Part shown: in pieces, positions 1-10,262 of the stretch
How positions within the stretch are numbered: the stretch's first letter is position 1
How the letters are laid out: each line of letters starts with the position of its first letter
Origin: Thiospirillum jenense
Lineage (GTDB): Bacteria > Pseudomonadota > Gammaproteobacteria > Chromatiales > Chromatiaceae
Assembly (NCBI RefSeq): GCF_014145225.1
Contig: NZ_JABVCQ010000001.1
Location: 114,987-178,986, forward strand
Reading direction: 5' to 3'
Length of the DNA: 64,000 nucleotides
The notes under the pieces: model-generated
Told to the model about the DNA's origin: nothing
Database searches by the model: none
Seen by the model: the letters and a program-made list of their open reading frames with translations, nothing else
Position numbers and translations under genes: made by a program

Positions 1-2333
1 ATATCCGCGCCGAATTGCAATTCTTGCCACAAATAATGACTTAAATGCGGCGTGATCGGTGCTAATAACCGCAGCAAAATTGACATGCCTTCGCGTAATA
101 AACGCGGCGCACTGGGTTGCGTAAACTCCAGTTTTTGCAGGATATTCACCAGACTCATACAGCCGGACACGACGGTATTAAACTGGTGGCGTTCATAATC
201 AAAATTGGCTTTTTTCAGAATTAAATGCAGCTCACGGCGGGCGTTAATCATCACCGCATCAAACGGCACTTGTTGATCGGCATTCATGATCACTTCATGG
301 TGCGTGACAGCTAATTGCCAGACCCGTTTTAAGAATCGTGCCGCGCCTTCGACACCTTCATCATTCCATTCTAATGATTGTTCCGGCGGCGCAGTGAATA
401 GGGTATACAAGCGCACCGTATCAGCACCATAGCGTTCAGTTAATCGCTGTGGATCCACGCCATTATTTTTTGATTTCGACATCTTTTCAATGCCGCCGAA
501 TTGCACCGGTTGATCATCAGCAGTCAAGACCGCTTGAATTAACCGCCCTTTATCATCACGGGTCACGGAGACATCAGCCGGATTAAACCATTGCTTTTGT
601 CCATCGGGCAATTCACGATACCAGGTCTCGGCAACCACCATGCCTTGTGTTAATAAACGGGTGAAGGGTTCATTGCCCGGCACCAATCCCTCATCGCGTA
701 ATAACCGATGAAAAAAGCGGGCATATAATAAATGTAATACCGCGTGTTCAATCCCACCAATGTATTGATCCACGGGCAACCAATAATGTGCGCGTTCATC
801 CAACATCGCGGTATCACAATCGGGACAACAATAGCGCGCATAATACCAACTGGATTCAAAAAAGGTATCAAACGTATCAGTTTCGCGGCGCTCGCCATTC
901 GGTAATGACCAGAACTCGGGCATCTTTTTTAATGGTGAACCGCTGCCATCAACGGTCACGGCTTCGGGTAAAATAACGGGTAATTCAGCGGGCGTGGCGG
1001 CGCGCACTTCATTATTCGCTGTGTGAATGACGGGTAATGGACATCCCCAATAACGTTGGCGAGAGACGCCCCAATCACGCAAGCGGTAATTGACGCGCAC
1101 TTCGCCTTTGCCATGTTGAATTAACCACTCGGCAATGGCAATAAAAGCGTGTTGTGAAGTTAATTCATCAAATTGCCCGGAATGGCGTAAAATACCCTTA
1201 TCAACGTAGGCGGCGTGGTCAATGGCACAGGGGCTGCCGTCGGTGCTAAAAATCACTTGTTTTTTAGGCAAATCATAGCGTTGCGCGAATTCCCAATCGC
1301 GTTGATCGTGCGCAGGAACCGCCATGACGGCGCCGGTGCCGTAATTAATTAAAACGAAATTAGCGGCATAAATTGGTACCGGTTCATTGGTGATTGGGTG
1401 AATTGCATTTAAGCCGAGTGGATAGCCGCGTTTATCTAATGTTTCTAATTCAGCTTCGGAGACGCCGCCCTGTCGGCATTCGGCAATAAACGCGGCTAAT
1501 TCAGTATCATTAACAGCTAATTCGCGTGCCAATGGATGTTCAGCGGCGACGGCAATATAAGTGACACCCATTAACGTATCTGGGCGGGTGGTGTAAATGC
1601 CGAGTGAATCGGGGCGGTTTTCAATACCGAATTCCATATAAACGCCCTCTGAGCGCCCAATCCAATTGCGCTGCATGGTGCGCACTTGTTCTGGCCAACC
1701 ATCGAGTTGATCGAGGGCAGTTAATAATTCTTCGGCATAGGCGGTAATACGCACTGACCACTGTTCTATTTCGCGTTTTTCAATTGCAGCACCCGAACGC
1801 CAACCTTTGCCGTCAATCACTTGTTCATTGGCTAATACGGTTTGATCAACTGGATCCCAATTGACTAATGCGGTGGCGCGATAGGCTAAACCACGTTCCA
1901 TTAAACGGGTAAATAACCATTGTTCCCAGCGATAATAATTTGGATCACAGGTGGCTAATTCGCGCTCCCAATCATAGCCAAAACCTAATTGCTGCAATTG
2001 CGCTTTCATATCGGCAATATTGGTGCGTGTCCATTGCGATGGCGGAATACCATGTTTAATTGCCGCATTCTCAGCTGGCAGCCCAAATGCGTCCCAACCC
2101 ATTGGTTGTAAAACATTTTTTCCTAACATCCGTTGATAACGCGCAATCGCGTCGCCCAGCGTGTAATTGCGCACATGCCCCATGTGCAAGCGCCCGGAGG
2201 GGTAGGGGAACATGCACAAACAATAGAATTTTTCCCGCGTCGGGTCTTCGGCGGCTTTAAATGATTGATTTTCTTGCCAAAAATCTTGCACGCTGCGGGC
2301 GATGCGTTGTGGATCGTAATCGCTGTTCATCAT
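1..2333 (-). CDS. leuS: Leucyl-tRNA synthetase, 3' end outside window
   Basis: Class I aminoacyl-tRNA synthetase that charges tRNA-Leu in the cytoplasm. About 777 N-terminal residues are present out of roughly 860 usual for the family; the C-terminus lies before base 1. The frame starts at ATG-ATG (2333/2330) and reads MMNSDYDPQ. The HIGH signature appears as [11 protein letters not shown] about 45 residues in, and KMSKS appears as [13 protein letters not shown] near bases 460-495. The CP1 editing domain falls between them. No frameshift was seen. The identification rests on both signatures and continuous similarity to LeuS. Confidence 0.97.
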   Translation of the reverse strand, partial: MMNSDYDPQRIARSVQDFWQENQSFKAAEDPTREKFYCLCMFPYPSGRLHMGHVRNYTLGDAIARYQRMLGKNVLQPMGWDAFGLPAENAAIKHGIPPSQWTRTNIADMKAQLQQLGFGYDWERELATCDPNYYRWEQWLFTRLMERGLAYRATALVNWDPVDQTVLANEQVIDGKGWRSGAAIEKREIEQWSVRITAYAEELLTALDQLDGWPEQVRTMQRNWIGRSEGVYMEFGIENRPDSLGIYTTRPDTLMGVTYIAVAAEHPLARELAVNDTELAAFIAECRQGGVSEAELETLDKRGYPLGLNAIHPITNEPVPIYAANFVLINYGTGAVMAVPAHDQRDWEFAQRYDLPKKQVIFSTDGSPCAIDHAAYVDKGILRHSGQFDELTSQHAFIAIAEWLIQHGKGEVRVNYRLRDWGVSRQRYWGCPLPVIHTANNEVRAATPAELPVILPEAVTVDGSGSPLKKMPEFWSLPNGERRETDTFDTFFESSWYYARYCCPDCDTAMLDERAHYWLPVDQYIGGIEHAVLHLLYARFFHRLLRDEGLVPGNEPFTRLLTQGMVVAETWYRELPDGQKQWFNPADVSVTRDDKGRLIQAVLTADDQPVQFGGIEKMSKSKNNGVDPQRLTERYGADTVRLYTLFTAPPEQSLEWNDEGVEGAARFLKRVWQLAVTHHEVIMNADQQVPFDAVMINARRELHLILKKANFDYERHQFNTVVSGCMSLVNILQKLEFTQPSAPRLLREGMSILLRLLAPITPHLSHYLWQELQFGAD

Positions 2334-2595
2334 GGTTTAATTAACTCTATAACGCTAAGGAAAGATGTCTAAAGTCCGTAAGAATACTCTAAACTGGCAG
2401 TCGGATAATGACAGGCGCAGTTCAGTTGTTTGATTGCAACCTATTATCATTGCGCGTATTTATCTAAATAATGCGGTATCTTTAACCGTACAAGACTATA
2501 TTTTTACCCAATGCTGCCCCATCTATCGGTCGTTGGCGCAGTCTCATCATATCACCCGTTTTGATTTGACTTTTCATAATGATTAAACCCTAACT

Positions 2596-2928
2596 ATGAG
2601 TGAAAAAGACGCAACATTTGGCGATGAACCCGGCGCAGATTTGCTCCTGCAAGAAGCGCGTCCACAATTAAAACAGCCACCCTTGTATAAAGTGTTATTG
2701 CTGAATGATGATTATACACCAATGGATTTTGTGGTACAGGTATTAGAACAATTTTTTGCTATGAATTATGAACAAGCCGTGCAAGTGATGCTGCATGTTC
2801 ATACGCGAGGTGCGGGTGTGTGTGGGGTGTTTAGCCGTGATATTGCTGAAACAAAGGTCACGCAAGTGAATGACTATTCACGCGCCAATCATCACCCACT
2901 TTTGTGTACAATGGAAGCCATGCCATAA
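2596..2928 (+). CDS. clpS: ATP-dependent Clp protease adaptor ClpS
   Basis: Adaptor that binds N-degron substrates (bulky hydrophobic N-terminal residues) and delivers them to the ClpA unfoldase of ClpAP. The 110-residue length is typical. The core [19 protein letters not shown] holds the substrate-pocket Asn-Asp pair, and [23 protein letters not shown] is the C-terminal half of the fold (read as two halves around GAGVCG). clpA follows 148 bases downstream on the same strand, the standard gammaproteobacterial order. Confidence 0.97.
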   Translation: MSEKDATFGDEPGADLLLQEARPQLKQPPLYKVLLLNDDYTPMDFVVQVLEQFFAMNYEQAVQVMLHVHTRGAGVCGVFSRDIAETKVTQVNDYSRANHHPLLCTMEAMP

Positions 2929-3076
2929 TACCGCCAACCAATGATAATCTGGCATTTTTATTCGAGTAGTTGTTTCTCTATTCCAATAAAACACACTGCC
3001 AATGTCATTCAAATTGTTTAAACTGTATTAATCAACTTGCCCACACTCTAACCACCCGCAGCGAGAGTTTATTCCC

Positions 3077-5338
3077 ATGTTGAGTAAAGAACTTGAACTA
3101 ACATTAAATGCCGCATTTAAATCCGCCCGCGATCAACGCCATGAATACATGACGGTTGAGCATTTGTTATTAGGGTTAATGGATAATCCCACCGCAACCC
3201 GTATTCTCCGCGCTTGCGGGGCGGATATAGATCGCCTACAGCAGGAATTAAAAACTTTTATTAATAGCACGACACCGGTATTAGGGGAAAAAGAAAAACG
3301 TGATACGCAACCCACGCTTGGATTTCAACGAGTCTTGCAACGGGCGGTGTTTCATGTGCAATCAGCAGGTAAAAAAGAAGTCACCGGGGCGAATGTATTG
3401 GTGGCGATCTTTAGTGAACAAGACTCCCAAGCGGTTTATTTTTTGAATCAACAAGACATCTCACGGTTGGATGTCATCAATTATATTTCGCATGGGATTT
3501 CTAAATTGCCGGGTGAAGAACGAGATGATGAACATCACGAGCCAGATACCGCCCATCCGGACAATCAACCGCAATTAACGGCATTAGATGTTTTTGCGGC
3601 TAATTTGAATGAATTGGCGCGGCAGGGCAAAATTGATCCATTAGTGGGGCGGGTATTAGAAATTGAACGCACCACGCAAATTTTGTGTCGGCGGCGGAAA
3701 AATAATCCGTTATTAGTGGGTGAAGCGGGTGTTGGTAAAACCGCCATTGCGGAGGGATTAGCCAAAAAAATTGTGGACGGTGAAGTGCCAGAAATCCTCG
3801 CTCATGCAGTGGTTTACGCACTTGATCTTGGTTCACTCATTGCCGGCACGAAATATCGCGGTGATTTTGAAAAACGCCTAAAAGCGGTAATTAAGGAATT
3901 AAAAAACACGCCGGATGCCATCTTGTTTATTGATGAGATTCATACCATTATTGGCGCTGGTTCAGCGTCGGGCGGTGTCATGGATGCGTCTAATCTGATT
4001 AAACCGGTACTCGCTTCTGGTGATTTGCGCTGTATTGGTTCCACCACCTATCAAGAATATCGCGGTATTTTTGAAAAGGATCGTGCGCTTGCGCGGCGTT
4101 TCCAAAAAATTGATGTATTAGAACCGTCAGTTGAAGAGACGGTTGAGATTTTACGCGGATTAAAAGGGCATTTTGAATCGCATCATCAAGTGAATTATAC
4201 GCAACCGGCATTGCGGGCGGCGGTTGAATTATCTGCGAAATATATTAATGATCGTCATTTACCCGATAAAGCGATTGATGTCATTGATGAAGCGGGGGCG
4301 CATGTGCAATTACGCCCAGCAACGAAGCGTAAAAAACGGATTGATGTCAGCGATATTGAAGCGATTGTTGCAAAAATTGCGCGTATTCCACCCAAGCAGG
4401 TGTCTTCATCCGACCGTGAATCATTACGGCATTTAGATCGTGATTTAAAATTGGTGGTGTATGGTCAAGATGAGGCAATTGATGCGCTCACATCTGCTAT
4501 TCGGATGAATCGCTCGGGGTTGGGCAATGCGGAGCGTCCCATTGGTGCGTTTTTATTTGCTGGTCCAACTGGAGTTGGTAAAACCGAAGTGACTCGTCAA
4601 TTGGCGCGTATTATGGGATTAAAGTTGATTCGCTTTGATATGTCAGAATATATGGAACGCCACACGGTGTCGCGTTTAATTGGTGCGCCACCTGGGTATG
4701 TTGGCTTCGATCAAGGCGGATTATTAACTGAAGAGATCACCAAACATCCGCACGCGGTCTTGTTATTAGATGAAATTGAAAAGGCGCATCCCGATGTATT
4801 TAATTTGTTATTACAGGTGATGGATCACGGCACGCTGACGGATAATAATGGTCGGAAAGCCGATTTCCGCCATGTTGTTTTAGTGATGACCACCAATGCG
4901 GGTGCGAGTGAAACCAGCCGCCGTTCAATTGGGTTTACTGAACAAGATCATTCCAGCGACGGGATGGAGATTATTAAACGTTTCTTTTCACCAGAATTCC
5001 GCAATCGGTTAGATGCGGTGGTGCAGTTTGCGCCACTGGGCGAGGAGACTATTGCCAGTGTGGTGGGTAAGTTCTTATTTGAATTAGAACAGCAATTGGC
5101 CGAAAAGCGCGTGGACTTGGTGATTGAACCGGCGGTGCAGGCATGGATTGCCGAGCATGGATATGACCAAAAGATGGGCGCTCGGCCGATGGCGCGGGTG
5201 ATTCAAAACACTATTAAGAAACCACTGGCCAATGAATTGTTATTTGGCGATTTGGCGAATGGCGGACGAGTGACGGTGACGGTGGGCGATGATGGAGAAT
5301 TGAAGTTTCAATTTGAAAGCGCATCAGTCACAGCATAA
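3077..5338 (+). CDS. clpA: ATP-dependent Clp protease ATP-binding subunit ClpA
   Basis: AAA+ unfoldase that forms hexamers, unfolds tagged or N-degron proteins and feeds them to ClpP. The 753 residues contain a Clp_N double repeat (about 1-140), an acidic linker (about 150-165), the first AAA+ module with Walker [10 protein letters not shown] near residue 215 and Walker B LFIDEIHT, and a second module with Walker [10 protein letters not shown] near residue 496 and Walker [14 protein letters not shown]. There is no ClpB-type coiled-coil middle domain, which separates it from the disaggregase. It sits directly after clpS. clpP is not in this window. Confidence 0.97.
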   Translation: MLSKELELTLNAAFKSARDQRHEYMTVEHLLLGLMDNPTATRILRACGADIDRLQQELKTFINSTTPVLGEKEKRDTQPTLGFQRVLQRAVFHVQSAGKKEVTGANVLVAIFSEQDSQAVYFLNQQDISRLDVINYISHGISKLPGEERDDEHHEPDTAHPDNQPQLTALDVFAANLNELARQGKIDPLVGRVLEIERTTQILCRRRKNNPLLVGEAGVGKTAIAEGLAKKIVDGEVPEILAHAVVYALDLGSLIAGTKYRGDFEKRLKAVIKELKNTPDAILFIDEIHTIIGAGSASGGVMDASNLIKPVLASGDLRCIGSTTYQEYRGIFEKDRALARRFQKIDVLEPSVEETVEILRGLKGHFESHHQVNYTQPALRAAVELSAKYINDRHLPDKAIDVIDEAGAHVQLRPATKRKKRIDVSDIEAIVAKIARIPPKQVSSSDRESLRHLDRDLKLVVYGQDEAIDALTSAIRMNRSGLGNAERPIGAFLFAGPTGVGKTEVTRQLARIMGLKLIRFDMSEYMERHTVSRLIGAPPGYVGFDQGGLLTEEITKHPHAVLLLDEIEKAHPDVFNLLLQVMDHGTLTDNNGRKADFRHVVLVMTTNAGASETSRRSIGFTEQDHSSDGMEIIKRFFSPEFRNRLDAVVQFAPLGEETIASVVGKFLFELEQQLAEKRVDLVIEPAVQAWIAEHGYDQKMGARPMARVIQNTIKKPLANELLFGDLANGGRVTVTVGDDGELKFQFESASVTA

Positions 5339-5393
5339 TGCGCGGTTTAACATCACTCGGGGCGTTGAGTTAATTGTTGATTAAATCAAACGT

Positions 5394-5612
5394 TTAACGT
5401 ACCCGATAAGTGATGCGCCCTTTGGTTAAATCATAAGGTGTCAGTTCAACTGTCACCTTATCACCCGTTAAGATGCGAATATAATGCTTGCGCATTTTAC
5501 CGGAGATGTGTGCTGTGACCACATGTCCGTTTTCTAATTCCACGCGAAATACGGTGTTGGGTAAGGTTTCAACCACCGTGCCTTCCATTTGAATAACGTC
5601 TTCTTTTGCCAT
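5394..5612 (-). CDS. infA: Translation initiation factor IF-1
   Basis: S1-like OB-fold protein that binds the ribosomal A site during initiation. The 72 residues are the normal length, with the family start [20 protein letters not shown] and the RNA-binding core [20 protein letters not shown]. It converges with clpA, with 55 bases between the stop codons. A terminator hairpin lies just upstream (5642-5680), so infA is probably insulated from the Uma2 genes and has its own promoter. Confidence 0.97.
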   Translation of the reverse strand: MAKEDVIQMEGTVVETLPNTVFRVELENGHVVTAHISGKMRKHYIRILTGDKVTVELTPYDLTKGRITYRVR

Positions 5613-5641
5613 AGATAATTAGATAGTTGTATGTTAATTGT

Positions 5642-5680
5642 AAAAAAGCGCTGGGATGCGTGACTGCGTATGCCAGCGCC
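5642..5680 (-). terminator. Rho-independent terminator upstream of infA
   Basis: Read on the minus strand, a 7-bp GC stem (GCGCTGG/CCAGCGC; arms 5648-5654 and 5673-5679) extends after one mismatch through AT, TA, GU, CG and GC pairs. It is followed at once by six T (5647-5642). It would stop transcription from the Uma2 genes before infA, although attenuation of infA is also possible. Confidence 0.75.
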
Positions 5681-5829
5681 TGAATTTATCAAGTTTAGCA
5701 TAGCTTGGCGCAGTTCGACACGGTTCACGCAAAAACAATGACATCCATGTCGTTTATGTCGGGTGCAACGGATGGTTTTAAGCTGTGTCTTGCATAATAA
5801 CGCGGATTTTTTCTTGCAGGTGTTATGAA

Positions 5830-6405
5830 TTAAACCGCAGCCATTGCAACATCTTCATACATTTCCGCTAATGTGATGCGCAATTGCACGGGCGGACAAT
5901 TCAATTCCAATTCACCCGTTTCTGGATAAACCTGATAATACCAATCACCCGCATCATCGCGGCGGTATAATTCCACCAGCCGCTGGTTTTGTGCAATTAA
6001 CAGATAATAACGCAATGATGGCAGGGTGCGATAGGCGAGTAATTTTTCGCGCCGGTCAATTAACTCGGTGCTGGGCGATAAGACTTCGGCAATGAAACAA
6101 GGGGCGGTTTTATAAAAGGGTTCAGAATCATCTGCCGCGCAAGTGAGCAATACGTCGGGATAATAAAAACTGTCGTGCGCGGCAATGCGGACTTTCATGT
6201 CATTAATGAAGACACCACAGGCGGTGCCGCGAGTAGCGGCGCGTAAATGAAAGAATACATTACCGGCAAGGCGATTGTGTTGTTCACTCGCGCCGGCCAT
6301 GGCATAAACCTGCCCGGCGAGGTATTCGTGGCGAATGGCGCTGTATTGTTCACCGTCTAAATACTCGTCAATTGATAATAATGCGGTGGTGGCGGTGGCG
6401 GGCAT
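5830..6405 (-). CDS. Uma2 family (DUF820) putative PD-(D/E)XK nuclease, copy 1
   Basis: 191-residue Uma2/DUF820 protein, a family assigned to the PD-(D/E)XK nuclease fold and common in bacteria with large accessory genomes; its biological role is not established. The expected residues are visible: YYPDVLLTC (Asp), FIAEVLSPST (Glu), then RREKLLAYR (Lys), followed by YYLLIAQNQRLVELYRR. It is a recent tandem duplicate of the gene starting at 7027; the two differ at only a small fraction of residues, mostly near the C-terminus and in the stretch after LLTCA. The start MPATATTALLSIDEY is shared by both copies. Confidence 0.85.
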   Translation of the reverse strand: MPATATTALLSIDEYLDGEQYSAIRHEYLAGQVYAMAGASEQHNRLAGNVFFHLRAATRGTACGVFINDMKVRIAAHDSFYYPDVLLTCAADDSEPFYKTAPCFIAEVLSPSTELIDRREKLLAYRTLPSLRYYLLIAQNQRLVELYRRDDAGDWYYQVYPETGELELNCPPVQLRITLAEMYEDVAMAAV

Positions 6406-6451
6406 GATGAGTATCCTGTTTAATTGTCTGATGTCTAATTGATTACGTCAT

Positions 6452-7027
6452 TTACACCGAATCAAATCTAACATCTTCATAAACCTCCGCTAATGTCATA
6501 CGCAATTGCACGGGCGGACAATTCAATTCCAATTCACCCGTTTCTTGATAAACCTGATAATGCCAATCGCCCTGATCGTCACGGCGGTATAATTCCACCA
6601 GCCGCTGGTTTTGTGCAATTAACACATAATAGCGCAATGATGGCAGGGTGCGATAGGCGAGTAATTTTTCACGCCGATCAATTAACTCGGTGCTGGGCGA
6701 TAAGACTTCGGCAATGAAACAAGGGGCGGTTTTATAAAACGATTCAGAGTCATTTACCGCGCAGGTGAGTAATACGTCGGGATAATAAAAACTGTCATGC
6801 GCGGCAATGCGGACTTTCATGTCATTAATGAAAACACCACAGGCAGTACCGCGAGTGGCGGCGCGTAAATGAAAAAATACATTACCGGCAAGGCGATTGT
6901 GTTGTTCACTCGCGCCGGCCATTGAATAGACCTGCCCGGCGAGGTATTCATGGCGAATGGCGCTGTATTGTTCACCGTCTAAATACTCGTCAATTGACAA
7001 TAGTGCGGTGGTGGCGGTAGCGGGCAT
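6452..7027 (-). CDS. Uma2 family (DUF820) putative PD-(D/E)XK nuclease, copy 2
   Basis: Tandem paralogue of the downstream gene at 5830-6405, also 191 residues, with the same putative catalytic set (PDVLL, EVLSPST, REKLLAYR) intact. The C-terminus differs (YEDVRFDSV against YEDVAMAAV). The 46-base spacer and same orientation suggest cotranscription. On the minus strand, GAGG lies about seven bases before the ATG (plus strand catggcaatactcctc). A REP-like palindrome lies upstream at 7125-7150. Confidence 0.85.
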   Translation of the reverse strand: MPATATTALLSIDEYLDGEQYSAIRHEYLAGQVYSMAGASEQHNRLAGNVFFHLRAATRGTACGVFINDMKVRIAAHDSFYYPDVLLTCAVNDSESFYKTAPCFIAEVLSPSTELIDRREKLLAYRTLPSLRYYVLIAQNQRLVELYRRDDQGDWHYQVYQETGELELNCPPVQLRMTLAEVYEDVRFDSV

Positions 7028-7124
7028 GGCAATACTCCTCTGGTTTTTAATTGTTTAATCATTCCCGCGCTGGAGCAGCGCTGTTCAGTGCTAATCAATC
7101 ATCAATTAAAACTCGCAAAATGTG

Positions 7125-7150
7125 CGTTCCCACGCTGGAGCATGGGAACG
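7125..7150. repeat. REP-like palindrome, type 1
   Basis: Near-perfect palindrome with left half CGTTCCCACGC and right half GCATGGGAACG (one change from the consensus GCGTGGGAACG). The same unit recurs at 14860-14885, 15234-15259 and 15418-15443, and as a shorter variant at 57185-57214. It is intergenic and probably a REP-type element. Confidence 0.75.
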
Positions 7151-7187
7151 ATCAACTTCTTGATTTACTAATTAAAACAACGCCCAT

Positions 7188-7646
7188 CTAATCTAAATCA
7201 CTGATCGGCAAAAAATCGTGATCTAGGATTTGCGCAAGCGTGTATGGACACACGCGGGGAATAGCAGCGGTTTCTCCATGTGCGATTAATGATTTTTCGA
7301 CAGAACGGCGCGCTTGTATCCACGCCTTCTCTAATAACTCATTCGCATCATGCTGCAAACTAGGCGTCATTTCCATACGAGTTTGCACCTGATCGCGCCA
7401 TTCTGTGATTTCTTCCAACCAATGCAATTGCGGCCAGGTCGCTGGAGAAAATTGGAGTTTTAATAAATGAATCAGGAGTTGGCGCAGTAACGATTGCAAT
7501 GCAACTTTTTGTTCTCGCCCCATCTCTTCTAATTCCTCAATTAAATGCTGACAATCCAGTTGAATAAACTGGCGAGCGCGTAATAACGCCGCTTGTTGTT
7601 CTAGCCAACATAAAAAGTCAGTTTCATACATATCTGTTGAACGCAT
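7188..7646 (-). CDS. DUF29 family protein
   Basis: 152 residues matching the DUF29 family: YETDFLCWLEQQAALLRAR at the N-terminus, then a CQHLIEELEEMGREQK helix and LLIHLLKLQFSP. The function of the family is unknown; it is helical and often multicopy. The listed start encodes MRSTDMYETD. The internal ATG at 7631 (MYETDFL) matches family starts better and may be the real one; no convincing ribosome binding site separates them. It lies 45 bases downstream of the stop side of nadE's neighbour region on the same strand as nadE. Confidence 0.8.
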   Translation of the reverse strand: MRSTDMYETDFLCWLEQQAALLRARQFIQLDCQHLIEELEEMGREQKVALQSLLRQLLIHLLKLQFSPATWPQLHWLEEITEWRDQVQTRMEMTPSLQHDANELLEKAWIQARRSVEKSLIAHGETAAIPRVCPYTLAQILDHDFLPISDLD

Positions 7647-7691
7647 GGCAACCGCTTGATTGGTGCGTTGTTAATCGCAGTGCCAATTGCG

Positions 7692-9767
7692 TCATGCTTC
7701 CGGCACCTGTTGGTTTAATTCGGCTAACCAAAGATCGGCGGACGCATCACTCGGTGCGCGCCAATCACCACGCGGTGATAATGAACCGCCCGATCCGACC
7801 TTGGGTCCATTCGGCAAACAACTGCGTTTGAATTGACTTTGTCCAAAGAACCGCGTCACAAATACGATTAACCAATGGCGAATGGTGATTAAATCGTATT
7901 GATGCCGCCGCGCCATTGGCAAATTATCCGGCCACATCCCTTGAGTGCGATCATGCCAGGCGTGCCAGGCTAAAAAGGCGATTTTACTCGGGCGCAGTCC
8001 ATAGCGCGTGGTGTAATACAAATTAAAATCTTGCAATTCATAAGGGCCAATGGTCGCCTCGGTACTTTGCAATTGCACCGCGCCGCTGGCATCGGCGGTG
8101 GCGGGAATTAACTCGGGTGAAATCTCGGTTGCTAAAATCGCCTGCAAAATGTGATTAGTCACGTCATCAAACTGATTACTGCTCATCACCCAGCGAATGA
8201 GATATTGAATTAACGTCTTAGACACCGACGCATTGACGTTGTAATGCGACATGTGATCGCCCACGCCATAGGTTGCCCAGCCGAGCGCCAATTCAGATAA
8301 ATCACCCGTGCCTAATACCAGCGCGTGATGATAATTCGCTAACCGAAATAAATGCGAGGTGCGCTCGCCGGCTTGAACATTTTCAAACGTCACGTCATAC
8401 ACCGGCGCGCCAGCAGCAAATGGATGATTAAGATCGCGCAGCATTTGTTCACACGACGGGCGGATGTCAATTTCCTGCGCGGTGACGCCCAGCGCCGCCA
8501 TCAATTGCCACGCATTGCGGCGCGTCGTGTCGCCAGTGGCAAAGCCCGGCAGACTGTAGGCGAGAATATTGGTGCGCGGCAGGTGCAACCAATCCATCGT
8601 CCGCGCCGCCACCAGCAACGCTTGCGTCGAATCCAACCCGCCCGACACGCCCAGCACCAGCCGCTCGATGCCGCTACTTTCCAGCCGCTGCGCCAGCGCC
8701 TGCACCTGAATGTGATACGCCTCATAGCACTGCGCATCCCGCGTGGTCGTGTCGGCGGGAACAAATGGAAAGCGGGCGACGGCGCGGCATAACCCCAGAT
8801 CACCGCTGGGCGGCTGAACGCTGAAGGTCACGCGGCGCAGTTGGCGCAATTGGTCACGCGCAGCCGCGGCCGCGTCGCCGAAACTCGTGACGCGCAGCCG
8901 TTCCGCCCGCAACTGGTCCAGGTCAATATCGGCCACGATCAACTGCGATTCTCGCGCAAACCGCTGCGATTCGGCTAACAAATTGCCATTTTCAAAAATG
9001 GCGGCGTGACCATCCCACGCCAAGTCGGTGCTGGATTCCCCCGGCCCGGCGGCGGAGTACAGGTACGCGGCAATGCACTTGCCCGACTGCGCCGCGCACA
9101 GCGCGTTGCGATACGCCGCCTTGCCGATGGTGATGTTGCTGGCGGACAGGTTGAGCAGCAGCGTCGCGCCGCCGAGTGCCGCCAACGTGCTGGGTGGCGT
9201 GGGCGACCAGAGGTCTTCGCAAATTTCCAGATGACAGCACAATCCCGTCACATCGTCGGCTTCGAGCAGCAAATCGCTGCCGAACGGCGCAACTTGGCCG
9301 CACAGGGTGATTTGGCGCGAGTAGGCGGCGGTGGCGCTGGTGAACTGGCGTTTTTCGTAAAATTCACGGTAGTTGGGCAGGTAAGTTTTCGGCGTGACGG
9401 CGAGAATTCGCCCGCGTTGCACGGCGACGGCGCAGTTGAACAGGCGATCTTCGTGGCGCACTGGGACGCCGACCACGATCAGCGGTTGCAGATCACGGCT
9501 GGCGCGGATCACGTCCGCCAGCGCCGTCAAACTGGCCGTCAACAGCGCCTCTTGTTGAAACAAATCCTCGTTGCTATACGCCGATAACCCGAGTTCCGGG
9601 AACAGCGCGACGGCCGCGCCGTACTCGTGCGCTTGTCGTGCCAAATCAAGGGTTTGGCGGGCGTTGTGACCGGGGTCGGCGATGCGGACGCGGGGTACGC
9701 ACACGGCAGCGCGTACCATGCCCTGGTGGTACAGATTAAAAAACGCGGTAGTCGCGGTGGGATTCAC
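7692..9767 (-). CDS. nadE: Glutamine-dependent NAD+ synthetase
   Basis: Makes NAD+ from deamido-NAD+ using ammonia released from glutamine. The 691-residue long form has an N-terminal nitrilase/glutaminase domain with Glu in [11 protein letters not shown] (about 58), Lys in [10 protein letters not shown], and nucleophilic Cys in [10 protein letters not shown]. The C-terminal synthetase has the PP-loop [12 protein letters not shown] (about 370). The start is GTG at 9767: residues [15 protein letters not shown] match the N-terminus known for long actinobacterial enzymes (YxxYQHGFVRVA), so the later ATG at 9719 would cut into the domain. The 5' half is GC-rich and CTG-rich, while the 3' part past about 8460 is AT-richer. 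It starts one base from the divergent DciA-like gene. Confidence 0.95.
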   Translation of the reverse strand: MNPTATTAFFNLYHQGMVRAAVCVPRVRIADPGHNARQTLDLARQAHEYGAAVALFPELGLSAYSNEDLFQQEALLTASLTALADVIRASRDLQPLIVVGVPVRHEDRLFNCAVAVQRGRILAVTPKTYLPNYREFYEKRQFTSATAAYSRQITLCGQVAPFGSDLLLEADDVTGLCCHLEICEDLWSPTPPSTLAALGGATLLLNLSASNITIGKAAYRNALCAAQSGKCIAAYLYSAAGPGESSTDLAWDGHAAIFENGNLLAESQRFARESQLIVADIDLDQLRAERLRVTSFGDAAAAARDQLRQLRRVTFSVQPPSGDLGLCRAVARFPFVPADTTTRDAQCYEAYHIQVQALAQRLESSGIERLVLGVSGGLDSTQALLVAARTMDWLHLPRTNILAYSLPGFATGDTTRRNAWQLMAALGVTAQEIDIRPSCEQMLRDLNHPFAAGAPVYDVTFENVQAGERTSHLFRLANYHHALVLGTGDLSELALGWATYGVGDHMSHYNVNASVSKTLIQYLIRWVMSSNQFDDVTNHILQAILATEISPELIPATADASGAVQLQSTEATIGPYELQDFNLYYTTRYGLRPSKIAFLAWHAWHDRTQGMWPDNLPMARRHQYDLITIRHWLIVFVTRFFGQSQFKRSCLPNGPKVGSGGSLSPRGDWRAPSDASADLWLAELNQQVPEA

Positions 9768-9768
9768 G

Positions 9769-10242
9769 ATGCAGGCACTCTCAGACGGTTGTCATCAATT
9801 TACTACGGTAGCGCAGAATCACGCGCACGGCGGCACTTTGGCGGGGTTGTTAGCCGAGAGCCGACGGCAGGCGCAGTTATTACAACATATTCAAACGTTG
9901 CTGCCGGCGGTGCTGCGCCCGCAGTGCATTCATGCGCGGTTGGATCGTGACCAGTGTTTGGTGCTGACCGTGACTTCGCCGGTGTGGGCGGCGCGGTTGC
10001 GGATGCAGATGGCGACGGTGCATCGGCAATTATTGGTGGCGGGGTACGCGATTGTGGTGTACCGCATTCGGGTTTTGCCGACAAATGCGCTGGCGGTGAC
10101 GGTCGCGCCTGCGCCGCCGGCCGCGCCACCTGCGCCGCGTTTATCAACCGCCACGCGGGAACATTTGGAACAGGCGGCGGCGGAATTGACGGCGAATAAT
10201 CCTGAATTGGCGGCGGTGTTATTGCGGCTGGCGCGGCGGTAA
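9769..10242 (+). CDS. DUF721 / DciA-like protein
   Basis: 157 residues from ATG 9769 ([16 protein letters not shown]). The central segment [20 protein letters not shown]...[18 protein letters not shown] fits DUF721, the family of the DciA replicative-helicase loader. A Pro/Ala-rich linker ([10 protein letters not shown]) and a C-terminal helix follow. The frame stays open upstream to 9682, but that part is antisense to nadE. GGTGGGA lies about nine bases before the ATG. Assignment as the helicase operator is inference; DUF721 also includes uncharacterised members. Confidence 0.75.
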   Translation: MQALSDGCHQFTTVAQNHAHGGTLAGLLAESRRQAQLLQHIQTLLPAVLRPQCIHARLDRDQCLVLTVTSPVWAARLRMQMATVHRQLLVAGYAIVVYRIRVLPTNALAVTVAPAPPAAPPAPRLSTATREHLEQAAAELTANNPELAAVLLRLARR

Positions 10243-10262
10243 TAAAAAAAGCGCGAGGTTAA

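Noticed and set aside
5690..5760. Possible tRNA gene (GTTCGA-like motif near 5715)
   Set aside because: No acceptor stem or anticodon arm can be formed around the motif; no other tRNA-like cloverleaf was found in the gaps.
9006..9587. Long open frame antisense to nadE
   Set aside because: High GC content opens all frames here; composition is Arg/Gly/Ala-rich with no family resemblance, and nadE itself is certain.
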